From positions 1 through 17,598 of the forward strand of contig JBGVCU010000012.1 in the NCBI GenBank assembly GCA_045119035.1: DNA of 17,598 bases, read 5' to 3'. The position numbers and the translations under genes were made by a program. The DNA is from CAYVQA01 sp045119035. Lineage in GTDB: Bacteria; Bacillota_I; Bacilli_A; ML615J-28; CAG-313. The notes beneath the pieces are model-generated. The model was not told the DNA's origin and did not search any database. It saw only the letters and a list, made by a program, of their open reading frames with translations. Of the stretch, positions 16,814 to 17,598 are shown in pieces; position 1 is the first letter of the stretch; each line of letters opens with the position of its first letter.

Positions 16814-17577
16814 TGAGTATATTTATAATTATTAACATACCTTGCAAACGGTTTCTTTTGCTGGTACTTTCATCTTTTTCGTCATCTATATGTTGTATTT
16901 AACATACCTAGCAAACAGTGTCCTGGTGTGTTTCTAAATTTGCAGCTATCATCTATATGTTGTATTTAACATACCTAGCAAACTATAGTTAGTCTATACA
17001 GGCTTTTTTTATATCATCTATATGTTGTATTTAACATACCTAGCAAACACATAATTCAATGATTTTTCTATTATTTCAATCATCTATATGTTTTATTTAA
17101 CATACCTAGCAAACTAAAGATGTTTAAAATATTCATAAGTATCAATCATCTATATGTTGTATTTAACATACCTAGCAAACTACAATTTATGGCAATGCTA
17201 CGAAAACTATATCATCTATATGTTGTATTTAACATACCTAGCAAACATTTAGTCCTAAATATTCAAGTAATATAATATCATCTATATGTTGTATTTAACA
17301 TACCTAGCAAACTATTATATATAAAAAACTATTTAATATAATTATCATCTATATGTTGTATTTAACATACCTAGCAAACAGAGCATGTGGACACCCACGC
17401 ATTAAAAAAAATCATCTATATGTTGTATTTAACATACCTAGCAAACATAATGTTCATTATCAAGTCTAGGTCCAAATCATCTATATGTTGTATTTAACAT
17501 ACCTAGCAAACTGGAATTATCCACTAGATGAAATTGATTATATCATCTATATGTTGTATTTAACATACCTAGCAAAC
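16814..17577 (-). CRISPR. CRISPR array: 12 repeats of 36 nt, 11 spacers of 29-31 nt
   Basis: The plus-strand repeat starts ATCATCTATATG and ends CCTAGCAAAC. Repeats begin at 16814, 16881, 16948, 17013, 17079, 17145, 17211, 17277, 17344, 17411, 17476 and 17542. The first is decayed in its left half and has one change near the right end. The one at 16881 starts with G, and the one at 17079 has T at position 15. All others are identical. Spacers are 31, 31, 29, 30, 30, 30, 30, 31, 31, 29 and 30 bases, all different. A decayed terminal repeat normally marks the leader-distal end, so transcription probably runs right to left, with repeat RNA starting GTTTGCTAGG. A central TATGTT/AACATA stem is possible. 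The 36/30 geometry and GTTT start suit type II, but V or VI cannot be excluded. No cas gene or anti-repeat was found here. The last 21 bases of the window are all A/T and may be the leader or one more spacer. Confidence 0.97.
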
Positions 17578-17598
17578 AAATATAATTTTATTTATAAT

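Noticed and set aside
16814..16849. A tracrRNA anti-repeat instead of a decayed repeat
   Set aside because: It lies at the regular 67-base step, in the same orientation as the other repeats, so a degenerate terminal repeat is the simpler reading.
16850..17541. Spacers matching other parts of this window (self-targeting)
   Set aside because: I looked for obvious matches by eye and saw none; a database search would be needed for outside targets.

Overview
The window is AT-rich DNA in which every convincing gene lies on the minus strand and every visible stop codon is TAA. TGG codes for tryptophan throughout and no long gene needs TGA to be read through, so the standard bacterial code fits. Clean sigma-A-type promoters (TTGACA/TATAAT), Shine-Dalgarno sites, low GC, and a secreted giant protein with the cysteine-rich 'TC...G...CxxC...PA.GH' modules common in gut Firmicutes suggest an uncultured, host-associated low-GC Firmicute of the Bacilli (Erysipelotrichia, RF39 or Mollicutes-like). 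This is inference; no rRNA or other marker gene is present.

Layout from left to right. (1) 1-8979: the first 2993 codons of a giant secreted protein whose C-terminus lies outside the window. It has a signal peptide, two SGNH/GDSL-hydrolase-like domains, two tandem 295-residue repeats, two tandem 332-residue repeats, a further beta-helix-like region, and a run of 41-residue cysteine modules at the window edge. It has its own promoter at 9046-9074. (2) 9268-10610: a two-gene operon with a membrane-anchored PI-PLC-like phosphodiesterase and a small multi-pass membrane protein, with its own terminator. (3) 10611-11321: no intact gene. It holds decayed DNA: a 3' gene fragment, a GC-richer patch, repeated TGTCAAATT motifs, strong hairpins and an aborted start codon. 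It looks like the ends of a degraded insertion sequence, possibly IS21-like. (4) 11322-14702: a 1126-residue STAND/NACHT NTPase resembling antiviral STAND proteins. (5) 14943-15683: a membrane-anchored alpha/beta hydrolase behind a consensus promoter. (6) 16115-16702: a conserved protein of unknown function. (7) 16814-17577: a CRISPR array with 12 repeats of 36 nt (the first decayed) and 11 spacers of 29-31 nt. No cas gene is in the window.

Regions 3-7 form a candidate defence island: a STAND NTPase, a CRISPR array, an uncharacterised gene and mobile-element debris. The most unusual feature is a 79-bp direct repeat upstream of both the STAND gene and the hydrolase gene. Both copies sit at exactly the same distance from the -10 box of the gene they precede, and both carry an outward-facing promoter-like sequence. 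This hints that the two genes share control or that the upstream unit was duplicated.
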